DNA from: Deltaproteobacteria bacterium
Lineage (GTDB): Bacteria > Myxococcota_A > Polyangia > Haliangiales > Haliangiaceae
DNA length: 33,852 nucleotides
NCBI GenBank assembly: GCA_013812655.1
Contig: JACCTC010000352.1
Coordinates: 1-33,852, forward strand
Direction of reading: 5' to 3'
The translations under genes were made by a program, and so were the position numbers. The notes below the pieces were generated by a model, which was not told the DNA's origin, ran no database searches, and saw only the letters and a program-made list of their open reading frames with translations. Positions 18,263-26,441 of this stretch are shown here, piece by piece (position 1 is the first letter of the stretch; each line of letters opens with the position of its first letter).

Positions 18263-19276
18263 CGGCGGTAGGAACCGCCGCAGCCCAGTCGCGAATACCA
18301 CCGCAGTGAACACGGAGTTACGCAGCGGGATCAACGGCCACCAGATTCGCAGCGGAGCCCCGCGCCGCGTGACTCGTTCGCCGAGCCTGCGAATCCACGC
18401 GAACGAGCGCGGCCAGTCAGAGATTGCGAGCCAGTCGGCGGGGATGCTCGACGGTCCGCCGGTCGCACCCGCGAGGGCGCCGGCGATCGCGCCCGTCGTA
18501 TCGGCGTCGCCGCCCAGCGACACGACGTCGCCGACCACGCGGCGGAAGTCGTAAGGCGACCGCAGCCAAGCGTGGAGGCAGATCGGGACAGTGTGGTGGA
18601 CGTAACCGGTCACGCCTCGGGACAACCCAAGATCGGCCGCCAGGCGAGCCGGCGTGTGATCACGCAGCAATGCCTCCTCGACGCGATCCAGAGCGCCGAG
18701 GAGCTCGCGATCGACGATGCGAGCGCGGATATCACGCAGCACGACGGAGGGATCGAACGTGTGCATTCGGACCGCGTGGTGTGCCGCGATCGCGACCGCC
18801 AGCGAGCCAGCGCGGGCGCGCGGGTCCCGGTGAGTGATCAGGGTCGACGCGTCGACGAACGCGGCGATTCGATCGGGGTCCTCCACCCACGCACCGATGA
18901 TCGGCGCGCGCATCACGGCCCCGTTGCCGGCGGACTGCACTCCACTACGTCCTGGCGAGAATCCGAGCCATGACCGCGCGATCGCACGAAGCGTCCCCCA
19001 CCCGACCGACGCGGGCAGCGCAAGCAACCACCAGCGCAGTTTCCACGCGAGCGAGCGTGCGAACCGAACGGGGTCATCCCCGGCGGTCAGGAGCGCCTGC
19101 GCCGTCATGCAGGCGTGCTCGGTGTCATCGCTGAGCATTCCGCGACCCAGCACGAGGCGCTGCCGCAGTGGACCACCGTAGAGACGTGCAGCACGTCGAC
19201 CACTCAGGCCTTCGCGTGGCAGTCCGAGCGAGTCGCCGACTGCCGTGCCGAGTAGGAGGCCAGTGATGCGATCCAC
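18257..19276 (-). CDS. ADP-ribosylglycohydrolase (DraG/ARH family)
   Basis: 339 aa from GTG 19276 (MDRITGLLLGTAVGDSLGLP). The dinuclear Mg2+ site of the family is complete: SDDTEH (49-54) near the N-terminus and GGDADTTGAIAG (~253-264) near the C-terminus. The opening G-x-x-x-G-x-A-x-GD-x-L-G and the SAGNGAVMRA block (about 115-124) are also canonical. ARH enzymes remove ADP-ribose from proteins, nucleic acids or small molecules. The final ~50 residues add a hydrophobic stretch (IWWPLIPLRNSVFTAVVFATGLRRFL) that could anchor it to the membrane. It follows the PP2C gene by 179 bp on the same strand. No ADP-ribosyltransferase is seen in the island. Confidence 0.93.
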   Translation of the reverse strand: MDRITGLLLGTAVGDSLGLPREGLSGRRAARLYGGPLRQRLVLGRGMLSDDTEHACMTAQALLTAGDDPVRFARSLAWKLRWWLLALPASVGWGTLRAIARSWLGFSPGRSGVQSAGNGAVMRAPIIGAWVEDPDRIAAFVDASTLITHRDPRARAGSLAVAIAAHHAVRMHTFDPSVVLRDIRARIVDRELLGALDRVEEALLRDHTPARLAADLGLSRGVTGYVHHTVPICLHAWLRSPYDFRRVVGDVVSLGGDADTTGAIAGALAGATGGPSSIPADWLAISDWPRSFAWIRRLGERVTRRGAPLRIWWPLIPLRNSVFTAVVFATGLRRFLPPY

Positions 19277-19455
19277 GGCCCCCGGTCAAGCACGATGCGT
19301 GCCTCGTCGAGGTTGCGGATTCTGCCTGGCGTACGAGAGTGGCCCTGACGCGCTGGCTCGGCACCGCATCATCTCGTGTCGTTGTGGCAGAACCTTCGAT
19401 CAGCGGGTCCCGCACAGCCGTTCGTAGCAACGGTCACGAGCACCGGGTGACAAGG

Positions 19456-20076
19456 TCATCCGAAGTCACGACAGAGGACGACGGCCACATCGTCCTGGAG
19501 CGCACCGGACGGAAGACGAACAAGCTCGACCAGGGTTCGAGCCGCCGTGGCCAGGTCCGGACCGCGAGCGATGCGGGTGATGTCCTGCTGCTTCGCATAC
19601 CGGAGCAGTCCATCGGAGGCGACGATCAGCGTGGCGTTGCCGATCGGGCCAGCGTGGAACACGAAGGGCAAACACCCGCCGCCGACGAGCGGTTTCCGGA
19701 CTTGTCCCTCGGTGAGGTCGATGACTTCGTCACGAACGAGCCAGGCCCCCGAATCACCAACGCTGCAGCCCATGATGCCTCGGGCATCGAGGGATAGAAC
19801 GACCGCCGTGGTCTGGCCATGACCCAGTCGAGTGACGTCGCGATCGAGGGCTTCGATCACCCCGCTCCAGTCGGTCTCCCACGACATCGCCTCCACCGCG
19901 CCGACCAAGGCCTGTGCGGCAAAAGCACCGTTACTAGTGCCCCCTGCCCCGTCCGCCAAGGCGATCATGAGACCACGAGAACGCACGAACACGTTCGCGC
20001 GGTCCTGCCCCGTGATTCTCGCCGAGGCGACTTCGACGACGTACTCGAAGCGGTCCTTCACGATGCCTTGCGCCAT
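19456..20076 (-). CDS. PP2C-family serine/threonine phosphatase
   Basis: 206 aa from ATG 20076, slightly short for PP2C. The metal-binding and core motifs are all present: ITGQDRANVF (~21-30), ALADGAGG with Asp42 (39-46), GQTTAVVLSLD (~86-96), GCSVGDSGAWLV (~103-114), IVASDGLLRY (~159-168) and QDDVAVVL (~194-201). It should dephosphorylate Ser/Thr on protein partners. It is divergent from a pseudokinase-TPR gene (237 bp between starts) and upstream of the glycohydrolase gene, suggesting one signalling module. No membrane segment. Confidence 0.93.
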   Translation of the reverse strand: MAQGIVKDRFEYVVEVASARITGQDRANVFVRSRGLMIALADGAGGTSNGAFAAQALVGAVEAMSWETDWSGVIEALDRDVTRLGHGQTTAVVLSLDARGIMGCSVGDSGAWLVRDEVIDLTEGQVRKPLVGGGCLPFVFHAGPIGNATLIVASDGLLRYAKQQDITRIARGPDLATAARTLVELVRLPSGALQDDVAVVLCRDFG

Positions 20077-20313
20077 CCCTCACAAGACGTGCCGCATCCC
20101 GCAACGAATAGTCGCGTGCCAGCACGCGAACCGAGCAGACCCACCCCTCAACCCTTCAAGTGCGTGCGAGCGAGTTCCTTGATCCGAGAGGACCGGCTTC
20201 GCCGGACCCAGTGAAGCCTGGATCGACTGTGGCTGCTCGCTGACGTGCTCGACGACGCACGGCGAGATCGGATTCCCTTCCTGGCCTGCCCTCGCTGGTT
20301 CTAAACTCGGCGA
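20077..20313. promoter_or_regulatory. Divergent intergenic region of the phosphatase/pseudokinase module
   Basis: 237 bp between the starts of the PP2C gene and the pseudokinase-TPR gene; both promoters should lie here. I see no supported small gene, no strong dyad and no confident -10/-35 pair. Confidence 0.3.
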
Positions 20314-22176
20314 GTGACCCAGCTTGTTGATTGGCTCGAACGCGCTGACTGGAGTCGCCGGTCGGCCGAGTTCGGCGGGTTACGTGAAGGCCGAGATCGC
20401 GCTCAAGGTGCGTTCGTCGCCATGGAGTTCGCGCCTCCTTCAGGGTCCGGCGTCGTCTTCGAGCGGCTCTGGCAACTGTGGATCGGCCTGCCCAAGCACC
20501 CGAACGTGCTGGAGGCCGTGGGAGACAACGGCGATAGCCAGCGGCTGCTTCGTTACGCGGCCATCGACTGGGAGCATCCGCCGACGGTGGTGGGCGGCGA
20601 TCCGCAAGGTGCGGCACGGCTCGCAAGTTGGGGTGTCGACCTCGTGCGGACCTGCGAATTTCTGTCCTCGATCGTGCACAGGGACGTTCTTGGTTGGTTC
20701 GCGTGTCCGATCGTTCGGATTGACCTCGAAGGCGAAGTCCGTGTCGCGTTCGTTCCGGCCAAAGGTGATGCAGCAATGACGGCACGGCTGCCGCCGGAGG
20801 CAGTCGATCAGTGGCCTCGATGCGACGACCGAGGTCTGATCTATGTCGTCGGGCAGCTCCTGCGCGACCTGGCAGCGCTCGAAGACAGAACGCTGCCGAT
20901 CCCTGTCTGCCAAACCATCGACCGCTGCCTGGCCGAGGACCCGGCGAATCGGTTCGCCACGCTCAAGGAGTTGCTGGAAGCGTTCGTCGCTGCTGGCGGC
21001 CGACGCAAGCCTCCGCACGGCACAAGACCACCTCGGAGGGTGTGGAGCTGCGTCGAGGCGGGACTCGGGTATCTCGCGCTAGGAAAGCCGAAGAACGCCG
21101 TCACGTGGTTCGAACAGGCCGTCGAACAAGAACGGATCGCGCGAACCACGCCCACGGCGAAGCAAGGCCCGAACGCGCAAACGCTCGTTCTTCGCGCTTG
21201 CCGCGACGAAGTCATCAAGCGCGCCGAGGATGTCGACATGCTCGCATGGAAGGACGCCGAAGCGCGGGGATTGCAGTTCGAGCAGCAGCGACGATTCTAC
21301 GAGGCGCTTGAGCTTTATCGGAGGGTTCGGCTCGAAGGCGCGGACATGGTCAGACTCGAAGTTGCGATTGCGAGGTGCTCCTTCCAGCTCGGAGATTTCG
21401 ACGTCGCAACCGACTACGCGCAACGAGTCCTACAGCAAGATCCTCGTCATCAGGAGGCGCTCGAGCTTCGCGCGAACGCTCTACTTCGCGCCCGCCGGTA
21501 CGGTGAAGCGCTCGAAACTGCGAAGAAATGGCTCGCCGTTGCGCCAGACGATGGACTCGCTCATCTAGCTCGCGGGAAGATCCTTCTCGCGCTGGGGCGT
21601 GTAGTCGAAGCCCGAGATTCCTTCGAGCGTGCCAGCACTCGGGGGCCTCAGATCCTCGAAGCGATGCTTCTCCGACGAGAGGTCGATCGATCCATCAAGG
21701 ACGTTCGAACGGCGGCCGGAACTGCGAATGCGTCGAGCATCGACCTCCCCGAACATCTCGCCGAGCTTCGTGACGTGCTTCTCGATGGCAGTACGAGTGA
21801 CGCGATCGAGATGTTACGGCGACCAGGATTCGCGAACGACGCTGTTGCGCAGCTCCTCCTGGCTAGCCTGCTGTCGTTCGAGCGCCTGCACGCGGACGCG
21901 CTCGCGATCTATGACCGCGTCTTGACGCTCGGCGACGAACACCGTCATTCAGCCATGCTCGGCAAGGCCGACACACTTCTGGGGTCGGGTCGCGCGGAGG
22001 AGTCGCTGAGCTTGTTCGAGGGGCTCAGCGCGGAACGCAACGACCTCATCGAGGCGATCGACGGCCGTGCACGAGCGCTGAAACTGCTCGGTCGAATTGC
22101 CGAGGCTGATGAAGCATTCAAGCAGTACGTCGCGATGGCGGGCCATCGATCCGAGCTGCGCGTTCGGTCCCGATGA
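20314..22176 (+). CDS. Pseudokinase fused to TPR repeats
   Basis: 620 aa from GTG 20314. Residues ~25-228 follow the protein-kinase fold: an HPN block (62-64), a hinge-like RYAAIDWEHP (80-89), helix E plus HRD (122-124), an APE-like LPPEA (159-163), and DRCLAEDPANRFATLKELLEAF with Arg213. Key catalytic residues are missing. The VAxK position reads VAME, HRD is not followed by the catalytic Asn, and DFG is replaced by AFVP. It is therefore predicted to be inactive. Residues ~245-610 contain many TPR-type helical repeats (YLALGKPKNAVTWFEQAVEQ; LLALGRVVEARDSFERA). It probably acts as a scaffold regulated by, or regulating, the divergent PP2C phosphatase. Confidence 0.82.
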   Translation: MTQLVDWLERADWSRRSAEFGGLREGRDRAQGAFVAMEFAPPSGSGVVFERLWQLWIGLPKHPNVLEAVGDNGDSQRLLRYAAIDWEHPPTVVGGDPQGAARLASWGVDLVRTCEFLSSIVHRDVLGWFACPIVRIDLEGEVRVAFVPAKGDAAMTARLPPEAVDQWPRCDDRGLIYVVGQLLRDLAALEDRTLPIPVCQTIDRCLAEDPANRFATLKELLEAFVAAGGRRKPPHGTRPPRRVWSCVEAGLGYLALGKPKNAVTWFEQAVEQERIARTTPTAKQGPNAQTLVLRACRDEVIKRAEDVDMLAWKDAEARGLQFEQQRRFYEALELYRRVRLEGADMVRLEVAIARCSFQLGDFDVATDYAQRVLQQDPRHQEALELRANALLRARRYGEALETAKKWLAVAPDDGLAHLARGKILLALGRVVEARDSFERASTRGPQILEAMLLRREVDRSIKDVRTAAGTANASSIDLPEHLAELRDVLLDGSTSDAIEMLRRPGFANDAVAQLLLASLLSFERLHADALAIYDRVLTLGDEHRHSAMLGKADTLLGSGRAEESLSLFEGLSAERNDLIEAIDGRARALKLLGRIAEADEAFKQYVAMAGHRSELRVRSR

Positions 22177-22357
22177 GTGACGCCGTCGTGAAGCAGGAAT
22201 CCTTGGTACGTCTCTCGGTAAGGCCTTCAAACCTGCGCAGTGCCTAAATCCGGGGGGGGGACGTAGCTCTGCTACGCGTTAGAGCCGGCACTGCACCCAG
22301 TCGCACGTGTCCGTGTCACGATAGGAGTCTGGAATCTCTCGCCCGAGGGCGTTCACC
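22177..22357. other. Intergenic region containing a nine-G tract
   Basis: 181 bp between the pseudokinase gene and the interrupted repeat-domain gene. It holds a run of nine G (22252-22260) and nothing else I can support. The gene start at 22358 has GAGGG about 8-12 bp before it. Confidence 0.4.
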
Positions 22358-23760
22358 ATGAGCCTGACGCTTCGCGTGCATGCGATCGACGAGACCGGAG
22401 CACCGGTCGCGGGGGCGATCGTTCGCCGCGATAAGGAGAGCGCTGCGGTCACCGATGCTGATGGAGTTGCGATGCTCGACGGCATCAACACCGGGTTTGA
22501 TGCGGTGACTGTGTCGCACTCGATGCCCGCCGAAGTTCAGCTCGTGTTTTCCTTCGACGACGGATCGTGCGGCGTCATCAACCGCACGGTGACATTGCGC
22601 CGTGGAGCGCCGCTCAGTGGCACAGTCGTCACGCCCGACGGGACGCCATTGCCCAAAGCGATGGTTGAGGTCTGGCGCGCGCACGGCCCCATGTTGTTTG
22701 TGCAAAGCGAAGCCGACGGCACGTGGTCCGTCCCGGCGATGCAGGCCGGTGCGTTCGAGGTACGTGCCGGTGCAGACGGCTACGCTCGTGGCCTCGCGTT
22801 CTCCGGGACGCACGATGGACGTGCAGAACAACGTGGAGTGGTCGTGCGCGTGGCGTTTGGAGCGCGCCTGTCTGGCCGCGTCCGCTACTCGAGCGGGCAA
22901 CCAGCTGCCGGCGTGAGCGTCTACACCGAAACGCAGCCCGGCGAAGACCGCAGCACGACGACCGACGCCGACGGGCGATTCGAGATCGCGGGGCTCGGCG
23001 CTGGTCGCCAGCATGTGAGCGTCGGGCGCGGTCGTTGGAGTTCCGGCGTCGTCATGCCCGGCGACGGTGGGCATCACGAGCTCGACATCGAGCTGCCAGA
23101 TCCGGATCCGGCCTCGGAACCATCCCAGCCCCACGAGCCAGCGCCCCTGCCGGTCTCGACGGCCTCTCTGACAGGTCGGGTAGTTCGCGACGGCGCTCCA
23201 GTGGCGCGATTCGCAATCGTGCTGAAGGGTCTCGCCGCCTATCGCTGGACCAGCGGCCCCGCGATGATCCATTCAGCGGACGGCCGGTTCACATTGCCGG
23301 AGTTACGCGAAGCATCGTGCACGGTGCATGTTCTCGCGCTCGGCAGCCTGTGGGCGTCGACCGCCACCGTCGAGCTGGAACCCGGAGTGACGGTGGATCT
23401 GGGAGACATCGTTCTCCAGCCCAGATTGCGGATCACGGGCACGGTCTGCAACGTGGCTGGCGAACCGATTGCGCTGGTGCGCACGTCGCGATCGGCGGTC
23501 GGTTACTCCATGACGACCTGCTCCGCGACGCTGTCGACGGCAACTTCACGACCATCAGCGACTCGGACGGCGCGTTCGTGTTCGAGGGAGTTCACCTGAT
23601 CCAGCCCACCGTTCGACTCTCCGCCACTCACCCGGTGCTTGGTGCATCGCTGCAGCAGGCGCTAGGTGGCATCGACGAAATGTTTCAGCTCGTGCTCGCC
23701 CCGACCGGCGGCATCGACGGCGAGGTCGAGCCGAACAGCATGATGCATGGCTCCGTGATC
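22358..23760 (+). pseudogene. Carboxypeptidase-regulatory-like repeat protein, 5' part (split by transposon, frameshifted)
   Basis: It opens with MSLTLRVHAIDETGAPVAGA and contains at least four beta-sandwich repeats of the carboxypeptidase-regulatory/CNA-B kind. These are marked by hydrophobic-x-G-x-V/hydrophobic, GxPxxxAxV and DADGxF/ADGxW turns (LSGTVVTPDGTPLPKAMVEV; LSGRVRYSSGQPAAGVSVY; LTGRVVRDGAPVARFAIVL; ITGTVCNVAGEPIA). No signal peptide is visible. At 23471-23476 the frame shifts: GEPIA continues as GAHVAIGGRLLHDDLL in another frame, equal to two extra bases or one missing. At 23760 the gene is broken by a transposon within GSVI; the rest is at 29423-29620. With one target copy and the frameshift corrected the gene would be 531 codons including the stop. 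Confidence 0.8.
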
Positions 23761-23774
23761 CAGAGTTCATAACG
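23761..23774 (+). repeat. Left terminal inverted repeat of the insertion element
   Basis: CAGAGTTCATAACG, preceded by target duplication GTGATC. Pairs with 29409-29422 with one mismatch. Confidence 0.85.
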
Positions 23775-23783
23775 TTGCATCGA

Positions 23784-24425
23784 TCAGGGTTTGGTTCGCG
23801 CAAGCTCGAAACGGAGCGGGAGCCGCTTGTGATCGCTGGGTAGAATCAGTCCTCGTTGGTTGAGTTTGGCGAGCAAGTCTCCGATCGCGACGAGCTCCGC
23901 CTTGTTCGCGGCTGGAGCGAGCCGGACATGGACTGCGTGATCGGTGACCACGACGGTGCCGGGTGCGGCGAAGAGGTTCGCGAGAAGCTTCTTGGCCTCG
24001 CGCGGTCGCGTCATGTGCGGCGCGAGCAGGGTGGCGAGCTCGGACTCGGCGTTCGCGCAGACGACGCGGATCACGTCGATGACGGACTTGAGCTTGCCGT
24101 CGTGCTTCACGAGGGAGTCGGCGAGCTCGGTGTTCTCGACGAGGGCGTGCTTGGGAAGAAACGGTCGAAGGTCGAGGAGCTTCTCCTGGCGATCGAGTGC
24201 GTCGGCGAGATCCTGCGTGGCGGCGATGAAGCGTGGGTGGTCGGCGTTGAATCGCGCGAGATCGCGACGTGCGTCGCCTTCGGCGACTCGTGCGATCCGC
24301 AGCGCGCGTTCGAGACGGCGACGCGCTGGGTTGGGGATGATCGTTCCGGGCGGATAGGTCTCGACACCACGACCGTCGAGCTGGTTGATGCCCCAGCGCT
24401 CGACGCCGTGTTTGAATGCGTTCTC
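23784..24425 (-). pseudogene. Transposase, C-terminal part (separated by the RIT element)
   Basis: Reading from 24425 on the minus strand the frame gives ENAFKHGVERWGINQLDGRG and continues for 213 residues to the stop at 23784. It joins in frame to the upstream part ending HRWCQ at 27756. The result RWCQ-ENAFKH resembles the W-x-Q-E-N-x-F-K motif holding the catalytic Glu of this DDE transposase type. The rest is a helical region (RRLERALRIARVAEGDARRD) and a small C-terminal domain (LLANLFAAPGTVVVTDHAV) typical of these transposases. An internal ATG at 24110 gives a 108-aa open frame that could be mistaken for a separate gene. The two parts together make 725 aa. Confidence 0.85.
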
Positions 24426-24455
24426 TTGATTATGCCGACGTCGGCATAATCAAGA
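24424..24455. repeat. 32-bp perfect palindrome at the left RIT end
   Basis: TCTTGATTATGCCGAC (24424-24439) is followed directly by its exact reverse complement. It contains two copies of the ATTATGCC/GGCATAAT motif that recurs several times at both RIT ends and probably binds the recombinases. The palindrome includes the left copy of the TCTTGA core. Confidence 0.85.
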
Positions 24456-24484
24456 TTATGCCGAGCGCCGGATTATGCCGCGTC
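24450..24484 (+). repeat. Left 35-bp inverted repeat of the RIT element
   Basis: It begins TCAAGATTATGCCGAGCGCC and ends GATTATGCCGCGTC. It is an exact reverse complement of 27725-27759 and carries two ATTATGCC motifs 17 bp apart. Confidence 0.9.
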
Positions 24485-24528
24485 CGGCGGTGCCCTCGAC
24501 GATCCCCATGTTGGCGGGCGCGGCATAA

Positions 24529-25521
24529 TCAGAGGCTCTTGAGGAAGGCCATGACTTCGCTCGTAGCAGGTCGGTAGCGCCCCTTCTTGGTGCCGATCGG
24601 AGCCGTCCTCTCGAAGGCGCGCTCCTTCGCCGACAGGTCTGCGTCGAAGTACATCTGCGTCGTTTCGACGGACTCATGTCCGAGGATCAGGGCGATGACG
24701 GCGCTGTCGACACCCGCTTGCAGGAGGCGCACGGCGGTGGTGTGCCGCAGTACGTGCGGCGAGACCTTCTTGTGCGAGAGCGTCGGGCACTTGTCGGCAG
24801 CGAGGATCGCGTACTTGTCCACCAAGCGCTCCACTGCGTCTCGACTGAGGTGGCCACCGTGACGAGCCGGAAAGAGCGGCGCGGTAGGCGCGGCTCGGCG
24901 TTCGTCAATCCAGCGTCGGAGCAGCGGAGCCGTGTGGCGCCCGACTGGGGTGATGCGTTCCTTGCGACCCTTCCCGGTGCATCGGATCTGCGAGGTCGCA
25001 GCGATCGTGACGTCGTGGATGCAGAGGCGGATGATCTCGGAGACCCTCATCCCAGTCTCGATCGTTACGACGAGCAGCAAGTGATCGCGCCGGCCCAGCA
25101 AGCTGCTCTGGTCGGGCGCCGCGACCAGAGCAGCTACCTCCGGCTGGGTCAGGAAACCCACGACACGACGAGTGTGCCGCTTCTGCGGGATCGCGAGGAC
25201 TCGCTGGATCAGTGCACTGTAGGCAGGCTCCCGGAGGGCAAGGAAACGGAAGAACGATCGGATGGCAGCGAGCCGTACGTTGCGGGTTCGAACCGCATTC
25301 CCGCGTTCCTTCTCGAGGCTGTCGAGGAATGCCGCCACCAGCGATGCGTCGATGTCGGTGAGCGTGAACTTCGATGGGTCCTTGCCGAGACGCGCTTGTG
25401 CGAAGCGCAGAAGCAAGCAGAAGGCGTCACGGTAGGCCGCCACCGTGTTCGGGCTGACGGACTTTTGCCGCCGCAGCCGATCGGTGAAGAAGGCTTCGAG
25501 GTGGGGCGCCAGCGGAGTCAT
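24529..25521 (-). CDS. RIT tyrosine recombinase, third gene
   Basis: 330 aa from ATG 25521, which overlaps the preceding stop by 4 bp. A SAM-like core-binding domain (~5-105; SPNTVAAYRDAFCLLLRF) precedes the catalytic domain. Catalytic residues: Arg in TGMRVSEIIRL, Lys in GKGRKERITP, HVLRHTTAVRLL (H-x-x-R), GHESVETT and nucleophile Tyr in MYFDAD. It is closest in style to XerD/phage-type integrases and ends before the left inverted repeat. It should act together with the two upstream recombinases at the element ends. Confidence 0.93.
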   Translation of the reverse strand: MTPLAPHLEAFFTDRLRRQKSVSPNTVAAYRDAFCLLLRFAQARLGKDPSKFTLTDIDASLVAAFLDSLEKERGNAVRTRNVRLAAIRSFFRFLALREPAYSALIQRVLAIPQKRHTRRVVGFLTQPEVAALVAAPDQSSLLGRRDHLLLVVTIETGMRVSEIIRLCIHDVTIAATSQIRCTGKGRKERITPVGRHTAPLLRRWIDERRAAPTAPLFPARHGGHLSRDAVERLVDKYAILAADKCPTLSHKKVSPHVLRHTTAVRLLQAGVDSAVIALILGHESVETTQMYFDADLSAKERAFERTAPIGTKKGRYRPATSEVMAFLKSL

Positions 25522-26441
25522 GACCTTCCTCCGAGAGCGCGCTCGAGGCGCTGGTGGGCGAGCATGATGAGCTGCGGCGTGGCGGTCAGGTACCAGTAGG
25601 TAGACGACGGGCTGACATGGCCCAGGTACGTGGACAACAAAGGGAGCCGGGACTGGACGTCGACGCCTGCGCGGTACCAGTTGAGGAGCGTCGTGACGGC
25701 GAATCCATGACGAAGGTCGTGGATGCGGGGCCGCCTGGGTCGACGATCGGCGAGGTCTGCGCTCTTCAGAAGGCGGAGAAAGACGTGGTGGACTCCCCGA
25801 TAGTCGAGCCGGCTGCCGACCGACGACACGAGGAGGCTGGGACTCTTCGCGGGGCGGATCGTGCGATCGCGCTCTCGACCATACTTGGTGAGAGCGCGAA
25901 GCGTCGTGACTTCCAGGGGCACCAGGCGTGACTTGCCGAACTTGCTGTGTCGGACAAGCAGCAGCCCGTGACGCGGATCGAGATCGCTCCTGTCGAGCGC
26001 GAGCACTTCGCCGACGCGCATGCCCGTGCAGGCGAGCAGGCCGAGCAACGTGGTGTACGTCGAGGCGATGAACGGCGACCGCAGCGATCGGGCAGCGGTC
26101 AGCAAGGCTTGCACGTCTTCCTCCGAGTACACGTAGGGAGTCCCTCTCCGCCGGCGCCCCGGAAGAAGGTCAACGCTCGGGATCTCCGTCCGCGGATCGA
26201 GGGCGCTGACGTACTTTGCGAAGGGGCGCACGAGGCCGAGACGCGTCGCGAACCACGGTGGTCCTCCTCGCCCAGCCTGCGTGGCCCAGGTCAGCGCGAG
26301 TTGGGTGGTGATGAAGGCAGCGCTACTCTCGTCGAGAAACGTGACGAAGCCCGGGAGCAGCCGGCCTGCGCGATCGAGCTTGTAGCCGAGGGCGCGGCGG
26401 ACGCCGAGGTAGTCGCGGAGAATCCGGTGGAGGTCGATCAT
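25518..26441 (-). CDS. RIT tyrosine recombinase, second gene
   Basis: 307 aa from ATG 26441 (MIDLHRILRDYLGVRRALGY). The N-terminal core-binding domain is shorter than in the other two. Catalytic residues: Arg in TGMRVGEVLAL, Lys in HSKFGKSRLVPL, HDLRHGFAVTTL (H-x-x-R), YLGHVSPSST (His) and Tyr in YWYLTATP. The active site is complete. It overlaps its neighbours by 4 bp on both sides, so the three proteins should be made in fixed proportion. Confidence 0.93.
   Translation of the reverse strand: MIDLHRILRDYLGVRRALGYKLDRAGRLLPGFVTFLDESSAAFITTQLALTWATQAGRGGPPWFATRLGLVRPFAKYVSALDPRTEIPSVDLLPGRRRRGTPYVYSEEDVQALLTAARSLRSPFIASTYTTLLGLLACTGMRVGEVLALDRSDLDPRHGLLLVRHSKFGKSRLVPLEVTTLRALTKYGRERDRTIRPAKSPSLLVSSVGSRLDYRGVHHVFLRLLKSADLADRRPRRPRIHDLRHGFAVTTLLNWYRAGVDVQSRLPLLSTYLGHVSPSSTYWYLTATPQLIMLAHQRLERALGGRS

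Noticed and set aside
23784-24110. Separate 108-aa gene starting at the internal ATG 24110
   Set aside because: The same frame is continuous upstream to the RIT border and joins the transposase N-terminal part in frame, so it is the transposase C-terminus.
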